Positions 54,505 to 63,614 are shown, counted from the first letter of the stretch. The stretch is DNA of 64,000 nt from Methanolinea sp. (GCA_016699325.1 CP064971.1:868001-932000); one strand, 5' to 3'. Notes: a model not told the origin generated them from the letters alone. Numbers and translations are program-made.

Positions 54505-54648
54505 TCCAGGTGTCTCCCCGGCCCAGCGGGCATTCCTGGTTATCCCTGGAATGCAATCAAATTGGTAGTCATTGCCCTGCCGGTCTCTGCCATCACCATT
54601 CTTATCCTCCGGTTTGGAAGGGAAGGCTCAGCAGGACCGATAGCGTGA
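54505..54648 (+). pseudogene. possible C-terminal remnant of an amino acid permease
   Basis: GIPGYPWNAIKLVVIALPVSAITILILRFGREGSAGPIA followed by TGA is split below for reading: GIPGYPWN, then a hydrophobic helix LVVIALPVSAITILIL, then RFGREGS. PGYPW before the last helix is a hallmark of APC permeases, and QRAF from the family's R-x-F-x-x-P-G-Y-P-W motif is present just upstream in another frame, implying a 1-base shift. No other helices are visible; the bases from 54359 to 54504 hold nothing recognised. Confidence 0.4.
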
Positions 54649-54718
54649 ACAGCAAAGTATCCTATTATGATTCTCCCTGTATCTCTGCCAGGAGAGAAGA
54701 CCTGGTGCATCAGGAAGG

Positions 54719-55276
54719 TCACTCTCCCTTCCAGCGGGTATAGAGACGATGTTCTATATGAAACACATCGAGTGTCTTTCCAATGATATGGTCCACCAGG
54801 TCACCGATGTTTTTCGGGTGGTGGTAGAACCCTGGCGCTGCCGGGAGGATTGTCGCCCCGGCCTCTGCGAGGGTGAGCATATTCCGGATCTGGATGGCAT
54901 TCAGGGGCGTCTCGCGGGGGACCAGCACGAGCGGTCGCCGCTCCTTGAGAGTGCAGTCAGCGGCCCGGAGCAGCAGGTTGTCGGCAAACCCGCAGGCAAT
55001 ACCTGCCAGGGTCTTCATGCTGCAGGGGAGCACCACCATGCCGAAGTTCCGGTATCCGCCACTGGCAAGAGGTGAGGTGAAATCAAAGGAGTCATGAGAC
55101 CTCGTGGCGAGACCGACGACCTCCTCCTCTGAAAAAGACGTTTCCAGATCCAGCATCTTTCCGGCCATATCTGTCATGACCAGGTCGGACTCTATTCCAA
55201 GATCCCTGAGCACTTCGAGCATCCTGATACCGTAGATGATGCCGCTGGCCCCGGACAGGCCTACAATCAGACGCAT
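54719..55276 (-). CDS. ubiX: UbiX-family flavin prenyltransferase
   Basis: 185 residues from the ATG at 55276 (MRLIVGLSGASGIIYGIRML); 11 extra codons upstream are out of family pattern. GLSGASG is the FMN phosphate-binding loop, VLPCSMKTLAGIACGFADNLLLRAADCTLKERRPLVLVPRETPLN is split in the family as PCS-M-K-T-L-A and RETPL, with APGFYHHP near the end. Makes prenylated FMN for UbiD-type decarboxylases. Single gene here; no ubiD in the window. Confidence 0.93.
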   Translation of the reverse strand: MRLIVGLSGASGIIYGIRMLEVLRDLGIESDLVMTDMAGKMLDLETSFSEEEVVGLATRSHDSFDFTSPLASGGYRNFGMVVLPCSMKTLAGIACGFADNLLLRAADCTLKERRPLVLVPRETPLNAIQIRNMLTLAEAGATILPAAPGFYHHPKNIGDLVDHIIGKTLDVFHIEHRLYTRWKGE

Positions 55277-55360
55277 TGGATATCCCATCCAATTGTAGTA
55301 TCCTGCCATTTGAAATAAAAAGGATGGTTCGGTCCCCCCTGGAAGAATCGTTCACCCGTT

Positions 55361-55765
55361 TCAGAGAAGTCCAAACGCCTTATAAATTCTTGCCTTCAGC
55401 GTCTCTTTCGGATATGCACCGACCACCATATCGGCCACCTGGCCTGCGGAAAACAGGATTATGGTGGGAATTGCAGAAATTCCGAAACCTGAGGCGATAC
55501 CTGGATTCCGATCAGTATTGCACTTGGCGAATGTCACCTTATCGCCGAGTTCCCGGGCCAGTTCCTCGATAACCGGTCCCACTCTCCGGCACGGCCCGCA
55601 CCATTCTGCCCAGAAATCAACTACCAGGAAGCGGTGGGTTTTCAGCATGGTCTGAAAATTCGTGGCATCAACCGGATGAACCTTGAATTCCTGTTTCGGC
55701 GGGTGGAGCCGCTCTTCCATCTCGCGTAGCTTCTTCTCCCGGATCCGCTGGAGTTCATCGTCCAT
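55361..55765 (-). CDS. thioredoxin with N-terminal extension
   Basis: 134 residues. Thioredoxin fold with the active site WCGPC (DFWAEWCGPCRRVGP) and cis-Pro loop AIPTIILF. The N-terminal about 28 residues (MDDELQRIREKKLREMEERLHPPK) form a charged helix not found in minimal thioredoxins. Cytoplasmic disulfide reductase or redox partner. Divergent from tRNA-iMet, with AT-rich promoter sequence in between. Confidence 0.92.
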   Translation of the reverse strand: MDDELQRIREKKLREMEERLHPPKQEFKVHPVDATNFQTMLKTHRFLVVDFWAEWCGPCRRVGPVIEELARELGDKVTFAKCNTDRNPGIASGFGISAIPTIILFSAGQVADMVVGAYPKETLKARIYKAFGLL

Positions 55766-55864
55766 GGGACTATAATATGAATTCCGGTCACTTAATGGCT
55801 GCCCTGATTCCGGAACGAGAGTAAACTATATCTCCCGCAATATTCTATTATTATACTCCTGAAC

Positions 55865-55939
55865 AGCGAGGTGGGGTAGTCAGGATATCCCGACGGGCTC
55901 ATAACCCGTAGATCGATGGTTCAAATCCATCCCTCGCTA
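55865..55939 (+). tRNA. initiator tRNA-Met (CAT)
   Basis: Cloverleaf: acceptor AGCGAGG/CCTCGCT with discriminator A (A1-T72 pair, typical of archaeal initiators), D-arm GGGTAGTCAGGATATCCC, anticodon arm ACGGG CTCATAA CCCGT with three G-C pairs next to the loop (initiator hallmark), and T-arm GATGG TTCAAAT CCATC. The last 19 bases overlap the end of purF on the other strand. A TATA-like AAACTATAT (55823-55831) is a possible promoter. Confidence 0.95.
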
Positions 55940-57384
55940 TCTTTTTCTTGCGAAACGCTATCTTTCTCTCCAAATCGCTCAAGCTTGGTCTGGTAGGTTC
56001 CGCTCAGGAAATCGATCCCGGCTAAGTGTGATTCTTCGCCGGGAATGGGGACCGGATAGCATCCGGTAAGGCACCCTGTACAGAGGTCCCTCTGGGGAAT
56101 GCCGATGGCTTCGACCAGGGCATCCAGGGATATGTGGTGGAGACTGCTTGCGGTGATACGTTTTCGCACCTCTTCCTCCTCCCGTTCACTGGCGATCAGC
56201 TCTTCCCGGGTCGGCATATCCACCCCGAGATAACAGGGAGACTTGATGGCTGGAGATCCAATCCGCACGTGAACCTCATTTGCCCCCGCATCCCGGATAA
56301 TCCCTATGATACGGCGGGATGTGGTTCCCCTGACAATGCTGTCATCCACCAGGACTACCGATTTTTCCTTGAGGTGCTCCCGTATGGGGTTCAGCTTGAT
56401 CCGGACCGCATTTTCCCGTTCTTCCTGGGATGGCATGATGAATGTCCGGCCCATGTACCTGTTTTTCATCAGGCTCTCCACAAACGGGATCTTTGACTGC
56501 TGGGAATACCCGATCGCATACGACGTCCCGGAATCGGGTACCGGGCATACCGAATCGGCCTTCACCGGAGATTCTTCGGAGAGTTTCGCCCCGATCTTTC
56601 GTCGGACATCATAGACCAGCGCACCGTCCATCACCGCATCCGCCCGCGCGAAATAGACATATTCAAAGATACAGTAAGCTTTCCTTTCGGCGACGGCAAT
56701 CTGCATGGTACGCATCCCGCTCTCGTCAATGCATACCAGTTCGCCGGGGTGCACATCCCTGAGCATGGTGCCGCCAAGGGCATCGATGGCAACGCTCTCC
56801 GAGGCAATGATAAAACCCTGAGAAGTCTTCCCAATACACATCGGCTTGAGTCCCAGGGGATCGCGGAACCCGTAGAGCACACCGTCAAAAATCATGACCA
56901 CCGAAAACGATCCCCGCAGGAGGCGCATGCAGCGATGGACCGCATCCTCGACACAACCGGAATTGCTCAATTCTCCGGTGATGACCTTTGCGATGAGCTC
57001 TGTATCAGTGGTCGTGCAGAAGATCTGGCCCTGGCATTCGTACTCCTCGCGGAGTTCGCGGTTATTGACCAGGCTGCCGTTGTGGGCGATGGAAACGGAA
57101 TGGTTCCGGTAAACAAAATTGAAGGGCTGTATATTCTCCGGCCGGTTGGCACCCGTTGTCGGATACCGGACGTGCCCGATTCCGACCGGACCTTCCAGCC
57201 GGTTCAATATCTCAGAGTTGAAAACTTCTGCGACCAGGCCCTGGCCTTTCTGCTCATAGAGCCTGGTTCCATCGAAGGTTGAAATTCCGGCGCTCTCCTG
57301 CCCCCGGTGCTGGAGGGCATAGAGCGCAAAATAAAGTGAGAATGATACACCGCCAGCATCCCTGATGCCAACGATTCCGCACAT
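55921..57384 (-). CDS. purF: amidophosphoribosyltransferase
   Basis: First step of de novo purine synthesis (PRPP + Gln to phosphoribosylamine). 487 residues. MCGIVGIRDA: Cys2 is the Ntn glutaminase nucleophile (no propeptide). The glutaminase domain includes YALQHRGQESAG and HVRYPTTG; the PRTase domain has VVLVDDSIVRGTTSRRI (PRPP loop). The last six codons read into the antisense of tRNA-iMet. Third gene of the lsm-rpl37e-purF run, nine bases after rpl37e. Confidence 0.95.
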   Translation of the reverse strand: MCGIVGIRDAGGVSFSLYFALYALQHRGQESAGISTFDGTRLYEQKGQGLVAEVFNSEILNRLEGPVGIGHVRYPTTGANRPENIQPFNFVYRNHSVSIAHNGSLVNNRELREEYECQGQIFCTTTDTELIAKVITGELSNSGCVEDAVHRCMRLLRGSFSVVMIFDGVLYGFRDPLGLKPMCIGKTSQGFIIASESVAIDALGGTMLRDVHPGELVCIDESGMRTMQIAVAERKAYCIFEYVYFARADAVMDGALVYDVRRKIGAKLSEESPVKADSVCPVPDSGTSYAIGYSQQSKIPFVESLMKNRYMGRTFIMPSQEERENAVRIKLNPIREHLKEKSVVLVDDSIVRGTTSRRIIGIIRDAGANEVHVRIGSPAIKSPCYLGVDMPTREELIASEREEEEVRKRITASSLHHISLDALVEAIGIPQRDLCTGCLTGCYPVPIPGEESHLAGIDFLSGTYQTKLERFGEKDSVSQEKDSEGWI

Positions 57385-57393
57385 GATCGATCA

Positions 57394-57576
57394 CTAGTGG
57401 GTGGGGATCTTTGGCCTCTTGTTCACCCACTTATAGTTCCGTATCCTCGCGCTTCTACCAAACCCGCAGGCGGAACATACCCTGTGCCGCAGGTGGAAGG
57501 AGATACTCCCGCACCGCCTGCAGGCGATATGCGTCTTGCCTGACCGTTTTCCCATTGACGGAGTGCCCTTTGACAT
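57394..57576 (-). CDS. rpl37e: 50S ribosomal protein L37e
   Basis: 60 residues. MSKGTPSMGKRSGKTHIACRRCG...HRVCSACGFGRSARIRNYKW is the L37e pattern with one zinc site (CRRC...CSAC). Follows lsm by 22 bases and precedes purF by 9, so one operon. The lsm-rpl37e pairing is widely conserved in archaea; purF attached to it is common in Methanomicrobiales-type genomes. Confidence 0.95.
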   Translation of the reverse strand: MSKGTPSMGKRSGKTHIACRRCGSISFHLRHRVCSACGFGRSARIRNYKWVNKRPKIPTH

Positions 57577-57598
57577 ATCGATTCACTTCTCGCACAAC

Positions 57599-57829
57599 TC
57601 ATTCCACGGATGGAGAGATATAGATCACATTGTCACCGCGGACAATCAGCGTTCCGACACCGCGCACCTGACCGTCCTCGGCAACCTCTTCAGCCCTGTC
57701 CAAAACAAGGTTCATATGGACGTCATATCCCTGCAATACGCCCCGAAGCTCCCTGCCGCCCTTGAGGGAGACGATTACTGGCTGCCGGTTCAGCACCTGA
57801 TCCAAAATATCCAACGGCCGCTTAGTCAT
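57599..57829 (-). CDS. LSm (Sm-like) RNA-binding protein
   Basis: 76 residues with Sm1 (VIVSLKGGRELRGVLQGYDVHMNLVL) and Sm2 (GTLIVRGDNVIYISP) motifs, the archaeal SmAP1 type that forms heptameric RNA-binding rings. First gene of the operon with rpl37e and purF. A TATA-like stretch (TTTAAGTATA, complement near 57885) lies about 55 bases upstream. Confidence 0.95.
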   Translation of the reverse strand: MTKRPLDILDQVLNRQPVIVSLKGGRELRGVLQGYDVHMNLVLDRAEEVAEDGQVRGVGTLIVRGDNVIYISPSVE

Positions 57830-58009
57830 ACGTATTCCCAGTTTTCCATCACTTTGGAGTAATTAATGTGCGTGGGAAGTATACTTAAACCTTGGCGAGT
57901 GACCCTGCATCAACTCGTCCGGCGCACTGGCTTTCCGTCTGCACGTCATGAGATATGCCACACATCCTGAAATGCTTTTTCATCACCGGGTAATAACGGG
58001 TATAAGGAC

Positions 58010-58507
58010 ATGGCAAGAATAACGGGGAAGAAGCGGCACAGTATCAGGAAGTCGCAGGCAACAGCCCTCTATGCATTGCTTGGAGAGGAGATCGGGGCAT
58101 CAGCAGGGCTCTTTTGGAGCGAGAGGGTGGAGCGGCTCGAGACGAGCGCCGGAACCGTGTTATACCTCATCGACAAGAAACCCAATCTCATGGAAAGGGA
58201 TGGCTGGGTGTTTCCCACGCTGAAAGGGCTTCTCGAGCACCCGTTTCCCGAACGACGGGTTGTCGTTGATAGCGGGGCGGTTCCGTTCGTAGTGAACGGC
58301 GCCGATATCATGCGTCCCGGGACCGTTACTGTTTCCAGCGATATCCAGGCCCAAAGGCCGGTACAGGTCGTTGAAGAGCGGCATGGGAAACCAATTGCCG
58401 TTGGAATTGCACTCTTCGATTCGGCCGGACTCCTGGCAAAAACGTCGGGAAAGGTAGTAAAAACGATACATTATATCGGCGACGATCTCTGGAACCTTGA
58501 GTTCTGA
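58010..58507 (+). CDS. PUA-domain RNA-binding protein (archaeal DUF1947/MCT-1-like)
   Basis: 165 residues. An N-terminal about 75-residue domain (KRHSIRKSQATALYALLGEE) is followed by a PUA domain (RRVVVDSGAVPFVVNGADIMRPGTVTVSSDIQ...VEERHGKPIAVGIAL). Archaeal MCT-1/DUF1947-type proteins have this layout and are linked to translation or ribosome association. Divergent from the lsm operon, 180 bases away. Confidence 0.88.
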   Translation: MARITGKKRHSIRKSQATALYALLGEEIGASAGLFWSERVERLETSAGTVLYLIDKKPNLMERDGWVFPTLKGLLEHPFPERRVVVDSGAVPFVVNGADIMRPGTVTVSSDIQAQRPVQVVEERHGKPIAVGIALFDSAGLLAKTSGKVVKTIHYIGDDLWNLEF

Positions 58508-58570
58508 AGGGAGGGAGGTACGCCTAAAAATTTCCTGTCCAATCTGGCCATTTTTTAAAAAAGAGATACT

Positions 58571-58580
58571 ATTAAATAAA
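58571..58580 (+). promoter_or_regulatory. TATA box implying a leaderless sepF transcript
   Basis: ATTAAATAAA, with its centre about 26 bases before the ATG at 58601. At the usual archaeal TATA-to-start distance, transcription would begin at or within a base or two of the ATG, and no ribosome binding site is seen there. Confidence 0.5.
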
Positions 58581-58600
58581 AACCAATAGACAACTTTGCT

Positions 58601-58972
58601 ATGGTAAAATTTCTCGATTCGCTCCTGGGCAAGTCGACTCCCTCCACTGAGGATGACTACATGGATCTTGACCTTGAAGCCTTTGAGGAGGCCGAGATCG
58701 GGGCCCCGGCAATGTTCGTCAAGATCGCGCAAATCAGCGATATCAAAGAGAGTCCGCGGATCAAGGACGAGGTCTACAACGCCAATATCGTGATCGTGGA
58801 TATCTCACGTCTGAAAATGGACAAGGTCATGTATGAACGGGTCCTGAAGGACTTGAAAGAAGTGGCCAGGGATGTCAATGGAGACATCGCCGGGCTCGGT
58901 GACCAGCACTATGTCATTATCACCCCTAACTCGGTAAAGATCTCACGGGATAAGATCGGTGGGGTCGAATAG
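58601..58972 (+). CDS. sepF: cell division protein SepF
   Basis: 123 residues. The N-terminal amphipathic start MVKFLDSLLGKS fits a membrane-targeting helix, then an acidic linker and the SepF core (APAMFVKIAQISD... IVIVDISRL... GDIAGLGDQHYVIITPNSVKIS), where GDIAGLG is the family motif. In FtsZ-using archaea SepF is the FtsZ membrane anchor. Its stop is directly next to the GTG of the ZPR1 gene, so the two are co-expressed. Confidence 0.93.
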   Translation: MVKFLDSLLGKSTPSTEDDYMDLDLEAFEEAEIGAPAMFVKIAQISDIKESPRIKDEVYNANIVIVDISRLKMDKVMYERVLKDLKEVARDVNGDIAGLGDQHYVIITPNSVKISRDKIGGVE

Positions 58973-59515
58973 GTGCGGACAACTGTTCCCGGACCGTGCC
59001 CTCTCTGCAATACCGAGATAGAATACCTTTATCACACCGAAAACATCCCCTATTTTTCCGAGCTCCTGATTATTTCTGCGGTATGCCCTACCTGCGGATG
59101 GCGGTTCATCGACACGCAACTCCTAAAAAATGCAGAACCGTCCCGGTGGGAACTACCCCTCGGATCGCCTGATGATATGAACGTCAGGGTGGTGCGTAGC
59201 ATGACCGGCGCAATTTCCATTCCCGAGCTCGGGATCAGGATCGATCCAGGTCCTGCCTGCGAAGGTTTTGTCTCAAACGTTGAGGGGGTCCTGAACCGGG
59301 TAGAGGCTGTGCTCGACAATCTCTGCTCGTGGGCCGATACTGATGAAGAACGGGAACAGGCCTGCCTCATGAAAGACCGCCTGAACGAGGTCAGGGGCGG
59401 CAGCCTCCCGGTCACCCTGGTCATCGAGGATCTTTCAGGGAACAGTGTGATCATTGCTGACCATGCACGGGTCTTCCGGATTGAAAGGATTTCCGGGGAA
59501 CCGGGAGAAGAGTAG
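58973..59515 (+). CDS. ZPR1 zinc-finger protein
   Basis: 180 residues from a GTG start immediately after the sepF stop. Zinc finger C-P-L-C...C-P-T-C (CPLCNTEIEYLYHTENIPYFSELLIISAVCPTCGWRF has the C4 arrangement), then RVVRSMTGAISIPELGIRIDPGPACEGFVSNVEGVL, the ZPR1 domain signature. In eukaryotes ZPR1 assists folding of eEF1A; a similar role in archaea is inferred. Convergent with purM, 13 bases apart. Confidence 0.9.
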   Translation: MRTTVPGPCPLCNTEIEYLYHTENIPYFSELLIISAVCPTCGWRFIDTQLLKNAEPSRWELPLGSPDDMNVRVVRSMTGAISIPELGIRIDPGPACEGFVSNVEGVLNRVEAVLDNLCSWADTDEEREQACLMKDRLNEVRGGSLPVTLVIEDLSGNSVIIADHARVFRIERISGEPGEE

Positions 59516-59528
59516 GAACGAGGGTTAT

Positions 59529-60524
59529 TCAGGAGAAGGGGATCCCATTGAGCCGGATACCCGGATCGCGGGTGATGCTCCCGACGACAGCTGCGTCAGG
59601 AACCTCTGCAACGATCTCCGGGAGGTTTTCTTCCGGCGCGATGAAGGCATACCCCATTCCCATGTTGAATGTCCGGTACATCTCATCCCGGTCAATGCCA
59701 CCGTTTTCCTGGATCCACCGGAAGACTTCCGGGACCGGCAACGGAGAATCAATCGAGAAGCCATACTTAGTCAGGCGGGAAAAGTTGAGCAGCCCGCCAC
59801 CGGTCACATGGCACATACCGGAGACCGCGGTCGTCTTGCACACCCTGAGTGCTTCCGCATAGATCCGGGTCGGTACAAGCAGCTCCTGACCGAGTGTCCT
59901 CCCGTTGGAAAGCCGCTTCTCCCACGCGTCCATGGCATCGACAACACGCCGCGCAAGCGTGAGCCCGTTGCTGTGGATACCTGAAGAGGGAACCCCGAGA
60001 ATGAGATCACCGGGACGGATAGCCTCCCCGGTAATGATCCGATCCTTCTCCTGGATGCCAAGACAGGCGCCGGCAAGGTCGAGACCGGTGACCATCCCTT
60101 TCAGGGTTGCCGTCTCGCCACCGACAATGTCGATATTTGCCTGGCGGGCCCCCTCGTTTAATCCTCTGCCGATCTGCTCCATCTTCGGGATCGAGACCTC
60201 CTCGGCAGCAATATAATCGACGAAGGCCACCGGTTCGATATTCATGACATAGAGGTCGTTGACGTTCATTGCGATGCAGTCGATGCCGATGGTCCCCCAC
60301 TCCTGCATCCGGTCTGCAACAAGCATCTTGGTCCCCACTCCGTCAACGGTAAGTGCCAGGGCGTGGGTTCCGCAATCTATCAGGCCGGCAAAGTGCCCGA
60401 CACTCCCCATCATGGTAACCGTCCCGACCCGTCGGAATGTAAGCGCACGGACCAGGGCTGATATTCCTTCCGCCTCACGGGAGATATCAACACCCGATTC
60501 CCGGTAGGAGAACGGTTCAGGCAT
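59529..60524 (-). CDS. purM: phosphoribosylformylglycinamidine cyclo-ligase
   Basis: Closes the imidazole ring to AIR in purine synthesis. 331 residues. Motifs DGVGTKMLVA, MNVNDLYVMNIEPVAFVDYIA, IVGGETATLKGM and GVPSSGIHSNGLTLAR are all typical of PurM. Starts 8 bases before the aspartate kinase stop, so it is translated from the same message. Confidence 0.95.
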   Translation of the reverse strand: MPEPFSYRESGVDISREAEGISALVRALTFRRVGTVTMMGSVGHFAGLIDCGTHALALTVDGVGTKMLVADRMQEWGTIGIDCIAMNVNDLYVMNIEPVAFVDYIAAEEVSIPKMEQIGRGLNEGARQANIDIVGGETATLKGMVTGLDLAGACLGIQEKDRIITGEAIRPGDLILGVPSSGIHSNGLTLARRVVDAMDAWEKRLSNGRTLGQELLVPTRIYAEALRVCKTTAVSGMCHVTGGGLLNFSRLTKYGFSIDSPLPVPEVFRWIQENGGIDRDEMYRTFNMGMGYAFIAPEENLPEIVAEVPDAAVVGSITRDPGIRLNGIPFS

Positions 60525-61917
60525 CGTCCTCCTCGGAGAGCCTGAATTCGTCGTGGAGGACCCGTACAGCTTTCGGACCGTCTTCCTGCCTGATAACGAA
60601 GGATATATTCACTTCAGAAGATCCCTGCGAGATCATCATGACGTTCACCCCGGCATTGCCGAGCGCAGTAAAGATACGTCCACCCGTCCCCTTGGCACCG
60701 GCCATGCCAACCCCTACCACAGCGACTGCACAGACGTCGCGGTTGGCGGTGGCCTCGCGTATCATTCCCTGCCGGACCAGTCCCGACAGGGAATCGATGG
60801 CAACCCCGGCCTGGCTTTCATCCACGATCAGTGAGATGTTTGCCTCTGAAGAACCCTGAGAGATCATCATGACGTTGACCTCCTTGTCAGCGAGGGCCGA
60901 AAAGATAGCTTTTGCAACCCCGGGCCGCCCGATCATCTGGGCACCACAGATGTTGATCAGGGCGACTTTGTCAATATAGGTGAGAGCCTTGACCACCCTG
61001 CTGTCCCGCTTCTCATGTCGAACGATGGTCGTGCCCGGGTGCGACGGATTGAAGATATTTTTCACCCGGACCACGATGTTCTTCTTCATCGCCGGTTCGA
61101 TAGAACGGGGGTGCATCACTTTCGCACCGAAATAGGAAAGCTCCATGACCTCGAGGTATGAAATGGTCGAAATCACCCGTGCGTCCGGGATAAGCTGCGG
61201 ATCAGAGGTCATGATCCCGTCAACATCGGTCCATATCCAGATCTCGTCGGCATCGATCCCGGCACCGACAATCGCCGCAGAATAGTCAGAACCGCTCCGG
61301 CCGAGTGTCGTGACGATTCCTCGCTCGGTGCAGCCCATGAAGCCCATCACGACCGGAACCGTCTCGGTCAACAACGGTTGCACCCGGCTCCGGATCCTTC
61401 CCTCGCTCTCCGGGAGCGCCATGGCCTCCCCGTGCTGCGATGTGGTCAGGATGCCCGCCTCGCACCCGTCCAGGACCATGGATGGGATGCCCCTCTGCCT
61501 GACAGCAGCAGAAACCACCAGGGAATTCAGGCGCTCTCCATAGGTGATGATGTAGTCCATCGATCGGGGGGTGAGCTCCCGGAGATTATGGACGGCGTTC
61601 AGGATGTTTTCCAGGTCAGAGAGGCGTTCTTCGATCTGGTTCCCGACATCGCCTGCACAGTCGGCCGCGACCTCCGAGAGGACTTTCATGTGGCGGAGAC
61701 GGAGCGAGCTTATGAGCGGCGCAATCGTTGCAGAACTCCGGCTGTCCGCGATTTCCTGTGCTATGGCGATAAGCTGGTCGGTGACGCCCCGCTGGGCTGA
61801 AACAACGATAGCCAGCTCATGCCCGGCCCTGTGATACTCTTCGACGATGTCCACTGTTCTGCCGAGGCTATCGGCATCAGCAACTGAAGTTCCTCCAAAT
61901 TTCATCAGAAATCTCAT
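60517..61917 (-). CDS. lysC: aspartate kinase
   Basis: First step of the Asp-family amino acids. 466 residues: MKFGGTSVADADSL (nucleotide and Asp binding), GRSGSDYSAAIVGAGIDADEIWIWTDVDGIMTSDP, and two C-terminal ACT domains that each contain NVMMISQGSSE...NIS, giving feedback control by amino acids. Monofunctional type. Overlaps purM by 8 bases. Divergent from tfrA with only about 41 bases between start codons, so both promoters must be packed there. Confidence 0.95.
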   Translation of the reverse strand: MRFLMKFGGTSVADADSLGRTVDIVEEYHRAGHELAIVVSAQRGVTDQLIAIAQEIADSRSSATIAPLISSLRLRHMKVLSEVAADCAGDVGNQIEERLSDLENILNAVHNLRELTPRSMDYIITYGERLNSLVVSAAVRQRGIPSMVLDGCEAGILTTSQHGEAMALPESEGRIRSRVQPLLTETVPVVMGFMGCTERGIVTTLGRSGSDYSAAIVGAGIDADEIWIWTDVDGIMTSDPQLIPDARVISTISYLEVMELSYFGAKVMHPRSIEPAMKKNIVVRVKNIFNPSHPGTTIVRHEKRDSRVVKALTYIDKVALINICGAQMIGRPGVAKAIFSALADKEVNVMMISQGSSEANISLIVDESQAGVAIDSLSGLVRQGMIREATANRDVCAVAVVGVGMAGAKGTGGRIFTALGNAGVNVMMISQGSSEVNISFVIRQEDGPKAVRVLHDEFRLSEEDDA

Positions 61918-61958
61918 TCGGGGTCACGTTTTTCTTTGTAACTGCGTTCTCTATCTTT

Positions 61959-63614
61959 ATGTACCTATACGATCCACGTTATAATAAGATGCATTCCGAT
62001 GATGTCCAGGATGCACATGTCCTCGTAATCGGGAGTGGCGGGGCTGGCGTCCGTGCAGCGATTGAAGCAGCAGGATATGGGGAAACCCTCCTGGTATCGA
62101 AGACGCTGGCCGGCAAGGGGGGCTGTACCACCATGGCCGAGGGAGGTTACAACGCAGTCCTCCGGGAACAGGACTCCTGCGAAATCCATTTCGACGACAC
62201 CATGAAAGGAGGGGCATGGCTCAATGACCCGGAGCTGGTCCAGGTTCTTGTGAAGGAAGCTCCTGATCGGGTCCGCGATCTCCTCAGGTGGGGAGCTGTC
62301 TTTGACGTCACGGACTGCTGCCAGGTCGCCCAGCGGCCCTTTGGCGGACAGCGTTTTCCACGGACCTGCTATGCCGGTGACCGGACAGGGCACGAGATGA
62401 TGCTGACCCTCATCGACCGCCTCCACGACACCGGTGTAATGGTGGTCAACGAGGTGACTATCATCTCGCTGCTGAAAGACGGAGCGCGGGTGAGCGGGGC
62501 TGCGGGCCTGGACCAGAAGGGCAATCTCTCCATCTTCCTTGCCGATAGCGTTGTGCTTGCAACGGGAGGGGGGACTAAGATCTACGATATCTCAACCAAC
62601 TCTTCGAGCGGTACAGGTGACGGCTACTCCCTCGGGTTCGCTGCCGGGGGTGAGCTGATCGACATGGAGCAGGTTCAGTTCCATCCTACCGGTGCGGTGT
62701 TCCCCTACGATGCACGGGGGCGGCTGGTAACCGAAGCTGTCCGCGGTGAAGGCGGTATCCTGAAGAACGCTCGTGGTGAGCGGTTCATGAGCAGGTACGA
62801 CCCTGAGCGGATGGAGCTCTCCACACGGGACGTCGTTGCCCGTGCCATCGCGACTGAGATTATGGAGGGGCGGGGAACAAGGAATGGTGGGGTGTATCTC
62901 GATGTTACCCATCTTCCCCGGAGCCAGGTTGAGACCCGCCTCCCGGTCATGCTCGAGCAGTTCCTCCAGTTCGGGGTCGACATCAGGGAAGAACCGATGG
63001 AAGTGGCGCCGACAGCCCACCATATCATGGGAGGCCTCCGAATCACCGCCGGTTGTGAAACCACGGTCCCGGGACTCTACGCCTGCGGAGAGGTGACCGG
63101 GGGTGTCCACGGAGCAAACCGGCTCGGCGGGAATGCTCTCGCCGATACCCAGGTCTTTGGGAGGCGGGCTGGCGAATCGGCGGGTAAGGCGAAAAAAAGG
63201 GAGAAAAGAGCAGACCCTGTCCAGATCGAAGCGATCAGAAAAGAGCTAGAATCCTTTTTTCACGGCGACGTGTATCCCTCAACAATGATACGCTCACTCC
63301 AGACTGCGATGTGGGAGGGTGCCGGTATCTTCAGGAATTCTGCCGATCTCGAAAAGACACTGGGGATTATCGGGCACCTTGGAACACTCCGGCTGAAAGC
63401 GGCAACACCGGCGAATCTTGCAGGGTGCTGCATTGCCCGGCACATGCTCGTCTGTGCGACCCTGGTTGTTCGCGGAGCACTCCTCCGCAAGGAATCCCGT
63501 GGGGCACATGTCCGGACAGATATCAACCAGGCATGGGATGGCCCAAACTCCCCATACGGCCATACCTACCAGTCACTTTCACGGCAGGGTATTGAAACGG
63601 CGGTGAAGTCATGA
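61959..63614 (+). CDS. tfrA: CoM/CoB-dependent fumarate reductase subunit A (flavoprotein)
   Basis: Thiol:fumarate reductase reduces fumarate with CoM-SH and CoB-SH as electron donors in the cytoplasm of methanogens. 551 residues from the ATG at 61959; the ATG at 61989 (MHSDDVQDAHVLVIGSGGAG) is also possible. FAD-binding GSGGAG near 25, HGHEMM-like TGHEMML and the catalytic QFHPTGAVFPY, HHIMGG and GEVTGGVHGANRLGGNALADTQVFG. It overlaps tfrB by 4 bases (ATGA). In the absence of a membrane anchor gene the TfrAB assignment is preferred over a quinone-linked succinate dehydrogenase. Confidence 0.9.
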   Translation: MYLYDPRYNKMHSDDVQDAHVLVIGSGGAGVRAAIEAAGYGETLLVSKTLAGKGGCTTMAEGGYNAVLREQDSCEIHFDDTMKGGAWLNDPELVQVLVKEAPDRVRDLLRWGAVFDVTDCCQVAQRPFGGQRFPRTCYAGDRTGHEMMLTLIDRLHDTGVMVVNEVTIISLLKDGARVSGAAGLDQKGNLSIFLADSVVLATGGGTKIYDISTNSSSGTGDGYSLGFAAGGELIDMEQVQFHPTGAVFPYDARGRLVTEAVRGEGGILKNARGERFMSRYDPERMELSTRDVVARAIATEIMEGRGTRNGGVYLDVTHLPRSQVETRLPVMLEQFLQFGVDIREEPMEVAPTAHHIMGGLRITAGCETTVPGLYACGEVTGGVHGANRLGGNALADTQVFGRRAGESAGKAKKREKRADPVQIEAIRKELESFFHGDVYPSTMIRSLQTAMWEGAGIFRNSADLEKTLGIIGHLGTLRLKAATPANLAGCCIARHMLVCATLVVRGALLRKESRGAHVRTDINQAWDGPNSPYGHTYQSLSRQGIETAVKS

